In this document: positions 1 to 11,915 of the stretch, in pieces
Numbering within the stretch: position 1 is the stretch's first letter
Layout: every line of letters starts with the position of its first letter
Assembly: GCF_032062135.1 (NCBI RefSeq)
Contig: NC_092859.1
Span: forward strand, 26,845,328 to 26,909,327
Direction: 5' to 3'
From: Pyxicephalus adspersus
Taxonomy: Eukaryota; Chordata; Amphibia; Anura; Pyxicephalidae
Length of the DNA stretch: 64,000 nt
The notes under the pieces: model-generated
Databases searched by the model: none
Told to the model about the DNA's origin: nothing
What the model saw: only the letters and a program-made list of their open reading frames with translations
Program-made: the position numbers and the translations under genes

Positions 1-267
1 TATTGGCAGCAGATTCTGTGCACTCAAACTCAGAGCGCTCCAGCACCCGGTATTGTATCTTAGGCATTGTTGGGAAGCATTATGTTTTTTGCTCAATGGG
101 GCATGTATGGTTTTGTTTGATGTCTTCCAGCCATTAATGTGTAGGACAAGGAGTACATTGAAAGGTAAATGACCACTGAATACCAATGCTGAGGAAGAGG
201 GGAGTTCCAAATTCATATTCATATTCATCCAAATTCATATTCATAGAAAACTACTCCTGTTACTGAC

Positions 268-1110
268 AAATGATGAGGCACCGGTCCTCTCACTGACACC
301 AACATTCAGAAACTAATTCTTCTACTGTCATTTCATGCAGTGATACCAGAAATGTGGCACCATTCAATTCACCTACACAAACAATAGGGCACCATTTCTT
401 GCTGGGATACCAGCAATGTGGCACCATTTCATCCATTGACTCCAACTATAGGACACCATTTCAATCACTGATACCAACAATAGGGCACCATTTCTTTCTG
501 TGTACCCAACATTAGGGCACCATTCTGGCAACTTACACCAACAATGGGGGACCATCCAGTTCAACGGCAACAAAAATGTGGCACCAATCCATTCACAGAC
601 AACAACAATGTGGCACCATTCTATTCACTAATGCAAACAATGGGGCACCACTTCTTTCTGTGATACCAACAACGTGGCACAGTTCCATTCACTGATATCA
701 ACAATGGGGCACTATGTCTTTCTCTGATACCAATGTTAAAGCACTGACAATGGAATCCATTTGAATTCCAACTGAACACCATTTCTTTTACTGATACCAA
801 TTTTGGGGCACCAACAATGTGGCACCATTCCATTATTTTGTTACCAACAATGTGGCCCCTTTCCATTTATTGGTAAATGACAATAAGGAACAATTTCTTG
901 CTGTGATACCAACATGTGGCACCGTTTCATTCATTGACACCAACAATGCAGCATCATTCCATTCATTGCGGCACTATTTCTCTGAACCCAACGTTAGGGT
1001 AGCAATCTGTTCACTGACAATGGAACCCATTGCAATTCCAGCTCTAATCTGACATGATTTCTTTTAACAATGCCAATGTTGTGGCACCGTTCCTTCTAAT
1101 CACTACAGTG
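268..1110. repeat. Degenerate 32-bp minisatellite
   Basis: About 24 units based on 'aacaatgtggcaccatt' followed by a variable 15-bp half ending in 'ctgatacc'. Between about 385 and 735 most units are exactly 32 bp. Two unit types recur: one with 'ccattcactgatacc' (B) and one with 'tctttctgtgatacc' (A). They alternate in places, for example at 640-735. Units become irregular after about 735. Open frames on both strands here are by-products, because 32 is not a multiple of three. Confidence 0.85.
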
Positions 1111-2771
1111 GCATGGCCCAGACTACCAGCGCTGTTGCATCTACTTTTTACATCTCCTTTCTGTTTTAAAGTAAAGCAGAGGGTATGACAATCATTGTGT
1201 ACTTAGCTGTAAAAATGTGAAAGCAGTTCCACAACAACCAATCACAATTCAGTCTGCTGAGATCAGACTAAAGCCAGATAAATTCTGATTGGTTGCTGTC
1301 AGTTACTGCACTGTAAGTATATCTAAAGCCAAAACGTCTCCTGGAGTTTTTAGCAAAGTGATTGGTTAAAAATCTGCATCTTTTTACTGTCTGAAACTTG
1401 TCTAATGAAACATAATTCCCTTTCTGTTTTAAAGTCACAACCTGATAGATGTTCTAACCCTTCATCCAAATGACATGTTTTAGCTTTAGATACACTGAAC
1501 TTTCGGATAAGCAAATATGATTGTAATACAAGAGACATGTATATTTTTACTTTGCTCTTGGAGTGGTTTCTATTCCTTTCAAATCTTTTCAGTAACCCAG
1601 CATAAAAACTCTGTGCAGGTGCTTCCTGTAATGAAGACCAATCACTGGTGCTCTTTGTCTTTGTGTAGGGTGACTGGTCTTGTATACACCCCCCTGCAGG
1701 CAGCCTGTAGTGGGTGTGGCCTCATTGGCCCCTCCTAAATATTTGCTCCCTGCACGGGATATGTACAGAATGTTGTATTATCTGGGTATGGAAGGCATTT
1801 GGTGCTCACAAAATGGATTTATAGTGGATTTATGTCACACAATTTTAATTAGTTTTTAATGCAAAAAGCCAAGACAACACAGACAGCAAGATGTTCACTG
1901 ACATGAAATTTCAAAAAAGCATTTTATTGTATGGATGATCAAGCAAGACACCAGGAACCTTAGGTGGGGCCTATTTAAAAAAATTATCACATTCTGTTTT
2001 ACAGCTCCAATTTTGGGGGGTTTCTGATCACCTTGCCTGGGGTTATTCATCAAGCTATGGAGAACTAAAAACAGGACAGGGTGATTTTTAAAACTGTTGA
2101 ACAAAATTTGGTATATTCCACAATGCAATAATAGTAAATGAAAACATTTATAGAACTAGAAAGGTTATCCTACAGCCTTTGTTTTTAGCTGTGGACATTA
2201 ACTTTTTATTTTTGTCTATGCCCCCAATTGGGGATGATTTTCCCTTACTTCCTGTTCCTGATGAGATCCATACACAAAATGGGGGGAGTGGTTGTCAGTG
2301 GGATGCAATAAAAACTCCAAAGCTTTACCAATGTGTCAGAAATGTAAATAAAGGGCAATGTCTGGAATTCAAGAATACAGAGACACCACCTTGAGGGTGG
2401 GATTAAAAATTGGCTTTTAATTTTTTGGAGGGTACAGCTCCAAATCGTGCTTTGAAAGCAAAAGATCATGCAAGAAAAACAAAGGTTGAATTTTCAACCC
2501 TGAAATCAGTGGCAGACGTAGCCAACCATGGGCACTGTGCAGATCTAATCTTGGGCATCACCAACCCAATTGACTTTGGGCCCCTGGGGGATTTCTTTTG
2601 GCTGGATGTAGGGCCCCTGTGCAGTGGCACATTATGCAGCTCCCTATGTGTGTCCCCTTCCCAAATAAAATGTACCTAGATCCTGGACCAAAAAAAGTGA
2701 TATACTGCATCAGAACCAAACGATCATTCACCATAGTGTATCTGTGCAGGGGCAGTGTGGTTATCTTAGGA

Positions 2772-2842
2772 CAAGGACTACAGAACACCCTCCCCTCTCC
2801 ACATAGCATAACAATGATAGGAGGAGGTGTTCTGCAGTCCTA
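2772..2842. repeat. Inverted repeat, possible hairpin or MITE remnant
   Basis: The left arm 'aggactacagaacaccctcc' (about 2772-2791) is close to the reverse complement of the right arm 'ggaggaggtgttctgcagtc' (about 2821-2840). The loop is about 30 bp. The arms differ at one or two places. This could be the terminal part of a fold-back element, but I see no target duplication. Confidence 0.5.
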
Positions 2843-3567
2843 GGACAGAGCAATGTAACTGATACAAGTGAACAGAAGATCAGTTTTCAGATTTGTGTAA
2901 GAATTGACAAGCACATGTTTTACACTCACAATTGTAAAATGACAAAATATAAAACTGGTTTTACATACAAAAGTACAAAATGAATAGTTATAGCCCAAAA
3001 AAAGTAATCTGATTGTTTTTTTAACTTTTTTTAAGCAGGCCCCTCCCTGGGACAAGAGGAATGAGTTTCCGGTGTTGGATGACAGAGGCCGGGGCACATG
3101 GCAGTGAAAGGGTTAGCAGGCACTGGCGGAGCACAATAGACTGGCGTGGGGTGATGAGTATTCCTAGAATTGCAGGGCTCTCACATTCACTATGGATGCC
3201 TCCATTAACCCTTTTTGCAGCAGCTCAGGAAATATTGGATTGTGATGCACAGCGGGGTCCCCGGCTGGCTCTTTAAATCCGGTTGCTGTGGTAACAGCAC
3301 ACACCATCCGCCTGCTAATTGCCAATGTCTGGGACATTTTCCACTTCAATTTACAAGAGCGGGGCTATTCAACGCCGCAGAGGGTAACTGGGTGCATCAC
3401 CTAATCTATTTGGGTCACTTGGTTATTTGTACCCCTTTTACCCTCACCAACCATCACCCCGGCCCTGCACATCCTTGTTAGTGTGCTGATGCAGAAGAGG
3501 TTATGTTAGTGTGACATGCATGGGGGGTAATTGCCCATTGGATCATGCAGCAACCAGATTTGCTTAC

Positions 3568-3858
3568 AATAATCCCGGCCCAGTGCGGGGTATCTCTGAC
3601 TAGTAATGAGGAGCAGTTCGCTGCCATGATGAAGGCCACCGTGGCGATGGACACGCCGAGGGTCAGCTGGAGCAGGGCCACCAAAAGAGGGAAGCGGCAG
3701 CCGCAGCAAGTGTGCGCCTCATCCTGCTGCCCGGCCTTGGCATCTTTCTTCTCTTTCTTCTGCTTTTTCTTGTCTGCTTTTTTCTCCTGGCCATCTCCTT
3801 GGCCCTTGGCCGGCTGATCTTGGCTGGCTGGAGAAGGCTTTTTCTTATCTGCTCCCAT
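3568..3858 (-). CDS. SSPN: SSPN (sarcospan) coding exon 1, first 97 residues
   Basis: Sarcospan is a small four-pass, tetraspanin-like protein that binds the sarcoglycans in the dystrophin-glycoprotein complex of the muscle membrane. This exon encodes residues 1-97. Residues 1-49 are a hydrophilic cytoplasmic tail with about 14 lysines. Residues 50-56 (TCCGCRF) are the cysteine motif before transmembrane helix 1, which spans about 57-80. The conserved stretch SSLLVRDTPHWAGII follows. After the last codon the minus strand reads gtaagc, a good phase-0 donor at 3562-3567, and the human protein also continues with Val here. Reading past the donor gives unrelated sequence, so the exon ends at 3568. 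The ATG at 3858 is in the place of the human start. I could not find exons encoding the remaining ~150 residues (helices 2-4) within bases 1-3561; they should lie to the left of the window. The lysine-rich tail is more basic than the human one as I recall it. Identity is supported by sequence and by neighbouring BHLHE41. Confidence 0.92.
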
Positions 3859-3889
3859 TTGGAAAAATCAGGCTGGGACGGGGTCTTTT

Positions 3890-4510
3890 GTTTTCCTCTC
3901 ACCCTCTTCCCTTTCTACTTATATCTCTCTCTCTTTATCCTTCTCTTGTCCCACTCACGCTCTCTCCCCTCCCTGACTCTCTGCTCCCTTTCCCCCTCTG
4001 TCGCTCTCTTTCTCTGCTCTCTCGCCGTCTCTCTGTTTCTCTGATGTCTGTTCCTCACCTCTTTCTATCTCTCACCCTTTATTTCTTCTTTTCACCCTCT
4101 TTCTCTTTTTCTCTTCCTTTCCCCCCTTTCTCTATTCCCTGCTCTCTCTGTTACCCCTCTCTTATCTCTCTCTTCTTTTCCCCTCACCTATCGCTTTCTG
4201 TTTTCCTTCTTCCTCTTTCTCTGTTTTTTATTCCTTCCAGTTTCTCTCCCTTTCTCTTTTTGAATCCTGCTGTCTCGTCTCCTTTTTCCTAATCTCTCCT
4301 TCTTTCTGTCTCCTCTCACTCACTTCTCTCTCTTCGCCTCTCTCTTTTACTGTCTTTCTTCTTGTCTCTTGATGTCAGTTATTTCTCTCTATTTTCCGTC
4401 TTTCCTTCTATCTTTTGCTTGTCTCTTCTATTTCTTGCCGTCTCTTCTCTCTCTCTCCCTTTTTCCTGTTTTCTGCTGTCTCTTCTCTCTCTTTCTCTGG
4501 TGCACTCCCT
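3890..4510. repeat. Polypyrimidine tract upstream of SSPN exon 1
   Basis: About 620 bp of almost pure C/T on the plus strand, made of ctct, tctttc and ccctct runs with few purines. It starts about 35 bp upstream of the SSPN ATG, so it lies in the 5' leader or promoter and is GA-rich in SSPN sense. Such tracts can form triplex (H-DNA) and bind GAGA-type factors; that role here is inference. Long open frames in it exist only because stop codons need purines. Confidence 0.8.
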
Positions 4511-5330
4511 GGCTGCCTGCAAGCTGTGAAGGGATCCTGGTATTTGGGAATCACAGGGCTGAACTAATAAGGAAAGCATTTGCAGCAGATTCTTGGAGCC
4601 TTTAAATGCCACTTATAGGCGAGGAAAGCAGAAGGGGGGTTTCGAGGGGTTAGCGGAGTGCCAACCTGCCAGGGCCCAGTGACAAAATGGGCTCAGGTTG
4701 GGCTGCGTAGCAGGAATGAATGCTGGCTTGGCAAGGGGCTAATGAAATTCAGAATCCCAAAACGTGACAAGCAGGACTTAAATATTTTAGTAGGCCCAAG
4801 GAAATGTTCCCGAACAGCTCAGCACCCTGAGGCCTTTTCAAAGCGCTGAGGCCAGACAGGAACTGACTGCACACAAATTGCCATCACACAGAGGGTGGGT
4901 GATGGAGCTGGCAGCTACGTTCTCCCCGCTATAATCATATGTTAAGTCCTGACACTTCAAAACAAACACCACAGGCCCATGTACTCCAAGCGTGTTATTA
5001 GGCGCCAGTACATAATCAAATCCGCAAACAGGTCCTCCTGCCGGGATGTATGATCACCCTGCTGACAATATATTATAACTACTTATGTAAATGCCTCATG
5101 GTACCCTATACCCAAATATTGGGCCGATTTATAAGGATTGGGCAAATGGCTGCTGTCACACAGTCGCAATAATATTCATCATTTCATAAAGGATTTTTAT
5201 TTGTGATGAGGTTGGGTTGATTTTTTAAGATAAACCATAGGATCAAAAGTTTGCAGACAGATGACCATTACAGCTATAGAAGTGTCATGCCAAAACTATG
5301 GGCATTATTATCAATTTGCCCCTATTTTCA
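4511..5330. other. SSPN upstream region, no gene seen
   Basis: Ordinary mixed sequence upstream of SSPN. It could hold promoter elements, and there is a TATAAG on the minus strand near 4613-4618, but the distance to the ATG (about 750 bp) makes its role unclear. I see no exon or repeat that I recognise. Confidence 0.35.
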
Positions 5331-5339
5331 ACAAGATTT

Positions 5340-5700
5340 AGGAGTGTCTATGGGAATTTGTGCCTATTTCCCTATTTATTGTACAACACTGTGTATTGGC
5401 ACTAAGGGTTCATTATAATAATTCAGCCATTAGAGCACCTGATATGGTCAGATATGATGAGAATTCATCCCAAAGGTGGTCAGTAGGGTTGAGGTCATGG
5501 CTCTATAAAGGTCACTCAAGTTCCTCCACACCAAACTGGTACAGTCATGACTTTTTGGGGCTAATTTTGGGTACAGTGGCATATTGATGACCCCAAACTT
5601 GCATAATAATGGAATATCACAATTGTCTAAAATGTTGTTGTTTTCTGTGGTATTAATAGTTCTCTTTGCAAGAAACCCCTGAACACAATCATTCAGAGAC
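5340..5700 (-). pseudogene. Tc1/mariner transposon relic (family 1)
   Basis: The plus strand reads as the reverse complement of the 3' part of a Tc1-like transposase gene. The signature is 'cccaaaggtggtcagtagg', then 'gttgaggtcatggctct', then 'aagttcctccacaccaaa', and further on 'cacaattgtctaaaatgt'. Tc1 elements of fish and frogs carry very similar strings near the end of the DDE domain. Frame is lost throughout, the N-terminal half is missing and no terminal repeats were found, so it is a dead fragment. Confidence 0.6.
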
Positions 5701-6419
5701 GTGAGTTTAGCCTTTGGCTATGTAGTCTAAGTGAAAAAGTCCTCAAATGTGATCATAGGGTACAGGCTTGAAAATAAAATGTGGGATTGGAACATAAAAT
5801 TTGGATATAATTTTCTCTTTTTTGTATTAGCTGATGTAAGTGTTCCTGAAAAACAACCTGTCTTTGCTGTCAAGCTGACAGCAGGTGTGGTGGTGCAGGA
5901 TCCACTTTGCCACAAAGGAACTGGCTTGTGGTTAGAAAGACTAGATTGTCTAATTCAGAACACTGGCGTATACCATATATAAAATAGTGGACTAGGATCC
6001 GAGAGACTCAGCAGTATAGGGATCAGTCTAAATACCATTGTTGGCTACATACAGCTTTCAGACAATCTCTGCACTTTTAGAAAAAAAACAGATGAATGTG
6101 ACTTACCTTGACCAGCAGTAAAGTTATGTGAAGTGTTGCTGGTTGGCGGCCTTGATTGGCGGCTTTGAAGTTGATTTTGCAAGTGAAAGTTATTTGAAAG
6201 TGATTAAAATGGACTGAAAATGGATGTGTGGGCAGAAAGTCTGTTCAATAAAAAAAAAATCTTCCAACATTCTGATACAACATTTTGCTTTTGTTCTACC
6301 ACTTTTAACACTTTTCACTGATTTTACTGGAATCACATTGAATGTAAAAGCCATCAGAGCAGCTGGGAAATTACAATTGTGTGGAGCTATTGGTTGGTTG
6401 TGTAATGATTAAGTTTTAC

Positions 6420-7145
6420 ATCTCTTTACTTGTTCCAATAAACTTTGGACATTGCAAGGTGCCCAGGTACTGATGCTTCAGTGCAAGCCCAAATCCTAAC
6501 CCCTTCCCACCATTCTTGAAAGTTGGTATGAGGCGTTTGTACTGATATGTTGGGGTTTTTATTATGGCAAAATATCTCCACTTTAGTCTCCTCTTCCCTC
6601 TGGACATTGTTGCAGAAGTCTTGTGCTTTGTTAAGATGTAACTTTACAAGCCTAAGTCATGCTGCCAGTCCTTTCAAACAAATAATACATAATCTGTCTT
6701 TTTCTAACTGTCCTGTTTTGAACCTTAATATGTAACATGCTAACTGAGGCCCTTATAGTCTGAAATTCAGCTCTTCAGGATTTTGTAGTTTTTAAAGGCA
6801 TTGCACAGTCTGACTTTGAGGTAAAGTTGCTGGCATGTCCACTCCTAAGGAGACAGATAACTGTCTTGGATATTTTCCACTTGTGACTAATCTTTCTCAC
6901 TGTAGAATGATGGACTTCAGATTGTTGGGAAATGGCCTTATAATTCTTTCAGATTGATGGGCAGCAACAATTACTACTCTATGATCAATGCTTAAGTATT
7001 TCCACCTTGGTTAACACAGACTGAGTACTCCAGACCAACAAACTGGAGAAACTTCTACTTTTACAGAAGTGCTCACACTGGTTGATGATTTATAAATCAA
7101 TGCATTTGATCAGCAGCATCTGGCTGCTACTTTTCCTCTTCATTC
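6420..7145 (-). pseudogene. Tc1/mariner transposon relic (family 2)
   Basis: A longer relic of a different Tc1-like family, with the transposase on the minus strand. A stretch at 6416-6607 still reads open with 'IPTFKNGGKGLGFG', comparable to the Tc1 DDE-domain motif 'KHGGGSVMVWG'. Further 5' in the gene the plus strand keeps 'caacaattactactctatga' and 'tttctcactgtagaatgatg', strings I associate with these elements in frogs and fish. The segment 'gcagcatctggctgctac' near 7109-7126 resembles the region just inside the 5' terminal repeat. Frameshifts and stops break the gene. It lies about 700 bp from the family 1 relic in the same orientation. Confidence 0.65.
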
Positions 7146-8095
7146 CAATAGTTGTATACGTTCAATTCCAAAGCAAAGTAATTCAATATATGTGTATATC
7201 TTCAATTCCAAAGTAATAGGAATGTATCTAATATTTGACTTAGAATTCGTTAAATAAATAATAACACAGTGTAATATGTACAACGTACGGTGTGTCATGT
7301 GTTGTTGTTCATCTAATGTTGTATTTACCTTATTGCAGGACCTGCAAAGTACCAGAATATGTTTTAGTATGTCCTGATACATAAAACTTTATTATTGGTG
7401 GTACTTTCTTTTTCTTGTGACTGTATCTTTTTATTCTTTCCCTTGAGCTCAGAAGGAGATCAGCATTTCTGCTGGCTGAATCCGACCCGCAATTATCATT
7501 ATTAAATGATAGTAATATAACGGCACAAAGTACGGGGCTCTAGCATCTCCCGGGGTTATTGATGCCAGTAGGTGCGCGGGAAGTGATAACCGGATTTCAG
7601 AACATCCCTGTCACTGCTTCCCTCCGCTTCTTCCCAAATAATTCTGTTTCATGCTGAAATTTGCCCTCTGGATGGGAATTAAAAATAGTTTTGATAGCTA
7701 AAAGTCATCAAGAGGGAAAAATCAAGAATTTTACTCTCCATACTTGTCAAGCCTGCCAAATATAAAGCGATAGGAGGCCAATTCTTCAATGGTTTAGGGG
7801 AAAAGGGAGATAACCGCAACCGGAACCTGAACAGAAGTGAACCTGAAGTGAGTGGGACACACAATTCTGCTGTTGCATTGTTCATGTTATGCTATACCCT
7901 TGGTGAGTGGTGGGCTAAATAGCTACATGGAATGTCATATGGGATTGTAAATTCTCCTTCCTCCTGGAATGTTGACTGCTCCAAAAGAGATTGTGATCCA
8001 TGATGCCAAATGTTTAGTAATTGACAGTACTTGCTGAGATTGTGATCCCTTATTCCTAAAGATTAGTAATTGACAGTTCCTGCTAAATCTATGTA
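7146..8095. other. Intergenic; repeat-poor block with possible regulatory DNA
   Basis: No gene seen. The part at about 7445-7660 is less repetitive than its surroundings and contains ATTA-rich and CCGG-containing stretches such as 'caattatcattattaaatga'. It is a candidate conserved non-coding element, on composition only. Confidence 0.25.
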
Positions 8096-8099
8096 CTCA

Positions 8100-8315
8100 C
8101 ATCAGATAATAGTCTCGGGTGAAAATCTTGTGTGTACAGCATCCCACCATTGCTGTTGATGAATGACCACTGTTAACTCACATGAAGGAAAGCACAATCG
8201 GGTGCTGCTTACTTGTTCTCCAATCTCAATTGAACAGAATGGTGCTGTGTGTACAGCGCTTGTTCATTCATCTGTCACTGGAAATGATTAATTAGAAAAA
8301 GAAAGATACTTTTCA
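8100..8315. mobile_element. hAT-like MITE copy (TGTGTACAGC family)
   Basis: Contains 'tctcgggtgaaaatcttgtg', 'gtgtacagcatcccaccatt' and 'gtgtacagcgcttgttcatt', repeated in diverged form near 13.9, 17.5 and 18.3 kb. The repeated pair of 'gtgtacag' motifs with 'cattcatctgtca' marks the family. Ends are eroded and no target duplication was identified. Assignment to hAT is by resemblance only. Confidence 0.45.
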
Positions 8316-9000
8316 TCAACACACCTCTGATGACTTTTGACCATCTGTATAAGGATTAAGATTGTGACCCTGAAAGTTTATGTGATGTGATGGATGGGAT
8401 GTCTCTGCCATAGTTCTGGGATCAGTGTGTGCCACCTTTAAATCTCACTCCCGGTGTTGAAAGAATGTTTTAATGACTACATTCAGCAGGAGATCCCACC
8501 AATAGAGTCCCCAAGAGACGGAAGATACTGTTTTTGGTGTCCTGCCCCCTTATAAAAGTGTAGAGATTTTTATATGGAATACACAGATGGGAGGATTCCA
8601 CATTTCCCCATAAAACTGACACAATAGTTACAAATCCAATACAACAAAAGATCAGAACCTCAGAATCAGCAAACAGCTGAGAATGGCAGCCATGGAGTTC
8701 AAGGTGAGCTGACCCAGCATGGTGTTAATGATGGCGGTCTCATTGGCACACTCCATGCATTAATGACACAGAGAGGAGAAGGAGTGAGACCTCCGCTGGG
8801 CGAGCTCCATTCTCATTTACATAGTTCTCCCTCTGCCCCTCACAGTCAATGGGGATTTTTTTTTATCAATTGTTGGCAAAACAATTCTTAGTCCGTGCAG
8901 ATAATAGAGAAAACATGTCATAATAAGGATATCAGCTTGGAACGGCAAAGGAGAAACTCTTCATTCAGATTCAAGAACAAAAATGTAATGTTTTACCCTC

Positions 9001-9113
9001 TGGGCACAGCATGTATACAGACCTGGGAATTCAGTGCAGGGATGGTGGGGACCCTGATACTGGGCACAGCAGGTTTACAGAGCAGGGAATTCAGTGCAGG
9101 GATGGTGGGGACC
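9001..9113. repeat. 60-bp tandem repeat (minisatellite), left of gap
   Basis: Two units of exactly 60 bp begin at 9001 and 9061. They share 'tgggcacagca' at the start and 'ttcagtgcagggatggtggg' near the end. The second is cut by the gap. A diverged partial unit appears right after the gap ('acagcaggtatacatacttg' at 9452). The array must continue into the gap. Confidence 0.9.
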
Positions 9114-9451
9114 NNNNNNNNNNNNNNNNNNNNNNNNNNNNNNNNNNNNNNNNNNNNNNNNNNNNNNNNNNNNNNNNNNNNNNNNNNNNNNNNNNNNNNN
9201 NNNNNNNNNNNNNNNNNNNNNNNNNNNNNNNNNNNNNNNNNNNNNNNNNNNNNNNNNNNNNNNNNNNNNNNNNNNNNNNNNNNNNNNNNNNNNNNNNNNN
9301 NNNNNNNNNNNNNNNNNNNNNNNNNNNNNNNNNNNNNNNNNNNNNNNNNNNNNNNNNNNNNNNNNNNNNNNNNNNNNNNNNNNNNNNNNNNNNNNNNNNN
9401 NNNNNNNNNNNNNNNNNNNNNNNNNNNNNNNNNNNNNNNNNNNNNNNNNNN
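9114..9451. other. Assembly gap, 338 N
   Basis: A run of 338 undetermined bases inside a 60-bp tandem array. The true array length cannot be known from this sequence. Open frames that run through the N block are artefacts. Confidence 0.99.
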
Positions 9452-11900
9452 ACAGCAGGTATACATACTTGGGATCTCAGAGCGGGGATCTTACCCTTAC
9501 AGAGTCCTGTGCTATGTCAGATGGTTTACCAGTTTTTACCAAATACAGATAAATCAGTTTTAGATGGAGTGACTCTTTACTGACCCCACACCTGAATTCT
9601 CTTTTTCATACACTACATTACATACATACATTAACACACATTGTCTCATTACGAAGCAGTTGATTCTCCTTGAAATATTAGTAACCCCCCCCCCTCCTCC
9701 AACACCATGAAATAAAGAAAATGCTGAATTAATCAAAACCCCGACCTGACTGGTGACCCCTGGGGGGGCTTCCAAAAATTCTAGAAGTCTGGGAGTGGAT
9801 AGAATGAGGGGTGCTGCGGGAGACAGGGTCTAATCAGAAACTCAGATTCATCTCCTCATATTAGTATTCAGATGTGGTGTCAGCTCAGCAATTAATTAGA
9901 GCCAAGGTGTCCTGCAGGATGATCAGGTAATGCTGAGCTCAGGGAATGTATGAACGGGGAGACAGCCATATATGATGATAGGTAGGTAGGGAGTTCATTT
10001 ACCTAGAAGTGAGAGTTCACAGGTGAATACTGAAATGGTGCAATACATGTTTACTTACCATGGCGGACATGGAATCAGATTTATATTTCCATCTTCATTC
10101 AGGCACCATTCCAAGTCACTATGCACTGACTGACATAGATCAGTCCCTGCTGCATCCTTACTATAGTACTAGTCATTGGATATGGATGATGAATAAGTTT
10201 TCATTTTTCAAGCTAAAATTTTTTTCAGCAAGTACAGAAAATGCGTGTTGGTCCAGCCAGAGAAAAAGTTCAAATATTGCAGCTTACCAGATGAATAAAT
10301 GTGGAGGTTGCAGTAGTTTTGCCGTACTCCTTTTTTATATTTTCACCTGGAAATCCTGCAATACTTCTGGTCCTTGAGTGGCTACACTACACTACATCTA
10401 TAGAGGGAACTATTGTTATAGTTTAACCATTTGCCTTTGTTCATCTCCCCGGTATTTGGAGGTGGAAAAAGATTAGTAGTTTACAGAAGAAAGATGAAAT
10501 GTTTTATGCTCTCAGGTCAGCTCACAGGAAGTTGCAAGGACACAGCATTTCTGGCTGCATATTTAGTACTTGCTGCTGATTTTCTTAATAGGCCCGTAAT
10601 AGGGAAACTTATGCAGTGCACTGGTTTGCACTGATTTTTTGGTGTGTTTCCTTGATTTTAAAAGAAGATGCATGTGCCTGAAAATGGACATGTAAGAATC
10701 TTTCCCCAAGAGCAACTTGGTTGCAAAGTTAGCTTTAGAAGAAACACAAGAGCACTGAGTTTGACCAAGAGACCTCGGTTTTGTAGAGCTTTGTTGATTG
10801 GAACTTGCACAAACGCTTGTATAAATGCAGTGTGCTGCAGTGCAGGGGAAAATGCATTGATGGTATTCCTTCTTAATGGCACACCAATGGCCCCTTACCA
10901 GCGCATTATATAGCAGGGCTCAGCTAAGTTCTGCCAGTGCACCATGTGTTACAAATCTCTGCCAAATGGGGTGTTGGGCTGCCCATTCAAATAAATTGTC
11001 ACCAAGTGCAACAAATGGTAGCACACATGTGCAACACACAGCCACAGAGGAAACAATTGGTGTTGCTGCAGTCTGGGCCTGCTGATGGCAGATCTTGTGA
11101 TCGCCCATTGTCATAATGCCATCACTAGAGGATATGGTATGCCACATAACCATAGGTTAACAGGAGTTATGGAACTTTTTTTTGTTATTTTAATGGGGAA
11201 TTAGCAAGAAGAGGGAGAAGGGGGTACAGTTTAGGAATAAAGGGGATGCAGGCTTAGGCAAAAGTTCAGCTTCAATATATACATTCCAGAGATCAACTCT
11301 CAATATCACATTGAACTAATGTACTAAATCCATCTTTCTATGTCTGTAATTGTAGTCCCCATAGTTTCTGTAGTTCTAATGATTATTATTAGCCCTGTGT
11401 AACAAGACCTAATGCAGTCTTTATTGATGTGACACACCCACATAGATCCTCCGTGTTGTTTTGCCATGGCTTTGGATCACATGATGAAGCCCAGTGATAT
11501 AATTCATGACAAGCAAGAGATCCTTTATGTGATTTGTTAATACTGCAGTGCATTTATGGATTTACATGAAGTAATTTATATCCTCCATCATTATCTAATT
11601 TTTTTTTCTTTCTCCACAGACATGAGGGATTAGCAGTTATGTGGGCTCTCTAACCTAACCTACAGCATGTTTATATTACAAAACCCAAACCAGACCCACA
11701 GAGGAGTTCCCCTCTGTCATCAGAGGTGATTCACATTTCACAGAAACATGAAGCACATGGTGGGTGGGTGACCATGAGATGGTGAGTACACGCAATGCAC
11801 ACCCTATGAATCTGCTGACTTCCCCACGGTTTGAACATCCCACCCGTCCACCCAAACTTGGCAAGATGTTCTTCCTACATCACAGCCGAAGGGTCAGAAA
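9452..11900. other. Intergenic; no gene seen
   Basis: Mixed sequence with no recognisable exon. A short C-run occurs near 9690. The segment at about 10630-11090 ('atggcacaccaatggcccct', 'tgccagtgcaccatgtgtta') looks like an old dispersed repeat, but I cannot assign a family. Confidence 0.4.
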
Positions 11901-11915
11901 GAATTATATATAATA

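Larger units (their letters stand above)
1..3567 (-). other. SSPN: SSPN intron 1 (partial)
   Basis: This stretch lies downstream of the SSPN exon 1 donor on the minus strand, and no second exon is visible, so it should be intronic. It holds the 32-bp minisatellite (about 268-1110) and an inverted repeat at about 2772-2842. I see nothing else I can name. The open frames present are short and match no family I know. Confidence 0.6.

Noticed and set aside
268..1110. CRISPR-like regular repeats
   Set aside because: Units are contiguous and diverged with no unique spacers, and the DNA is vertebrate. It is a minisatellite.
3712..4292. Open frames of 110-134 codons upstream of SSPN
   Set aside because: Same cause: C/T-rich DNA. 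Part of them is antisense to the real SSPN exon.
8895..9583. Open frames running through the N block
   Set aside because: Unknown bases were read as codons; flanks are a 60-bp satellite.
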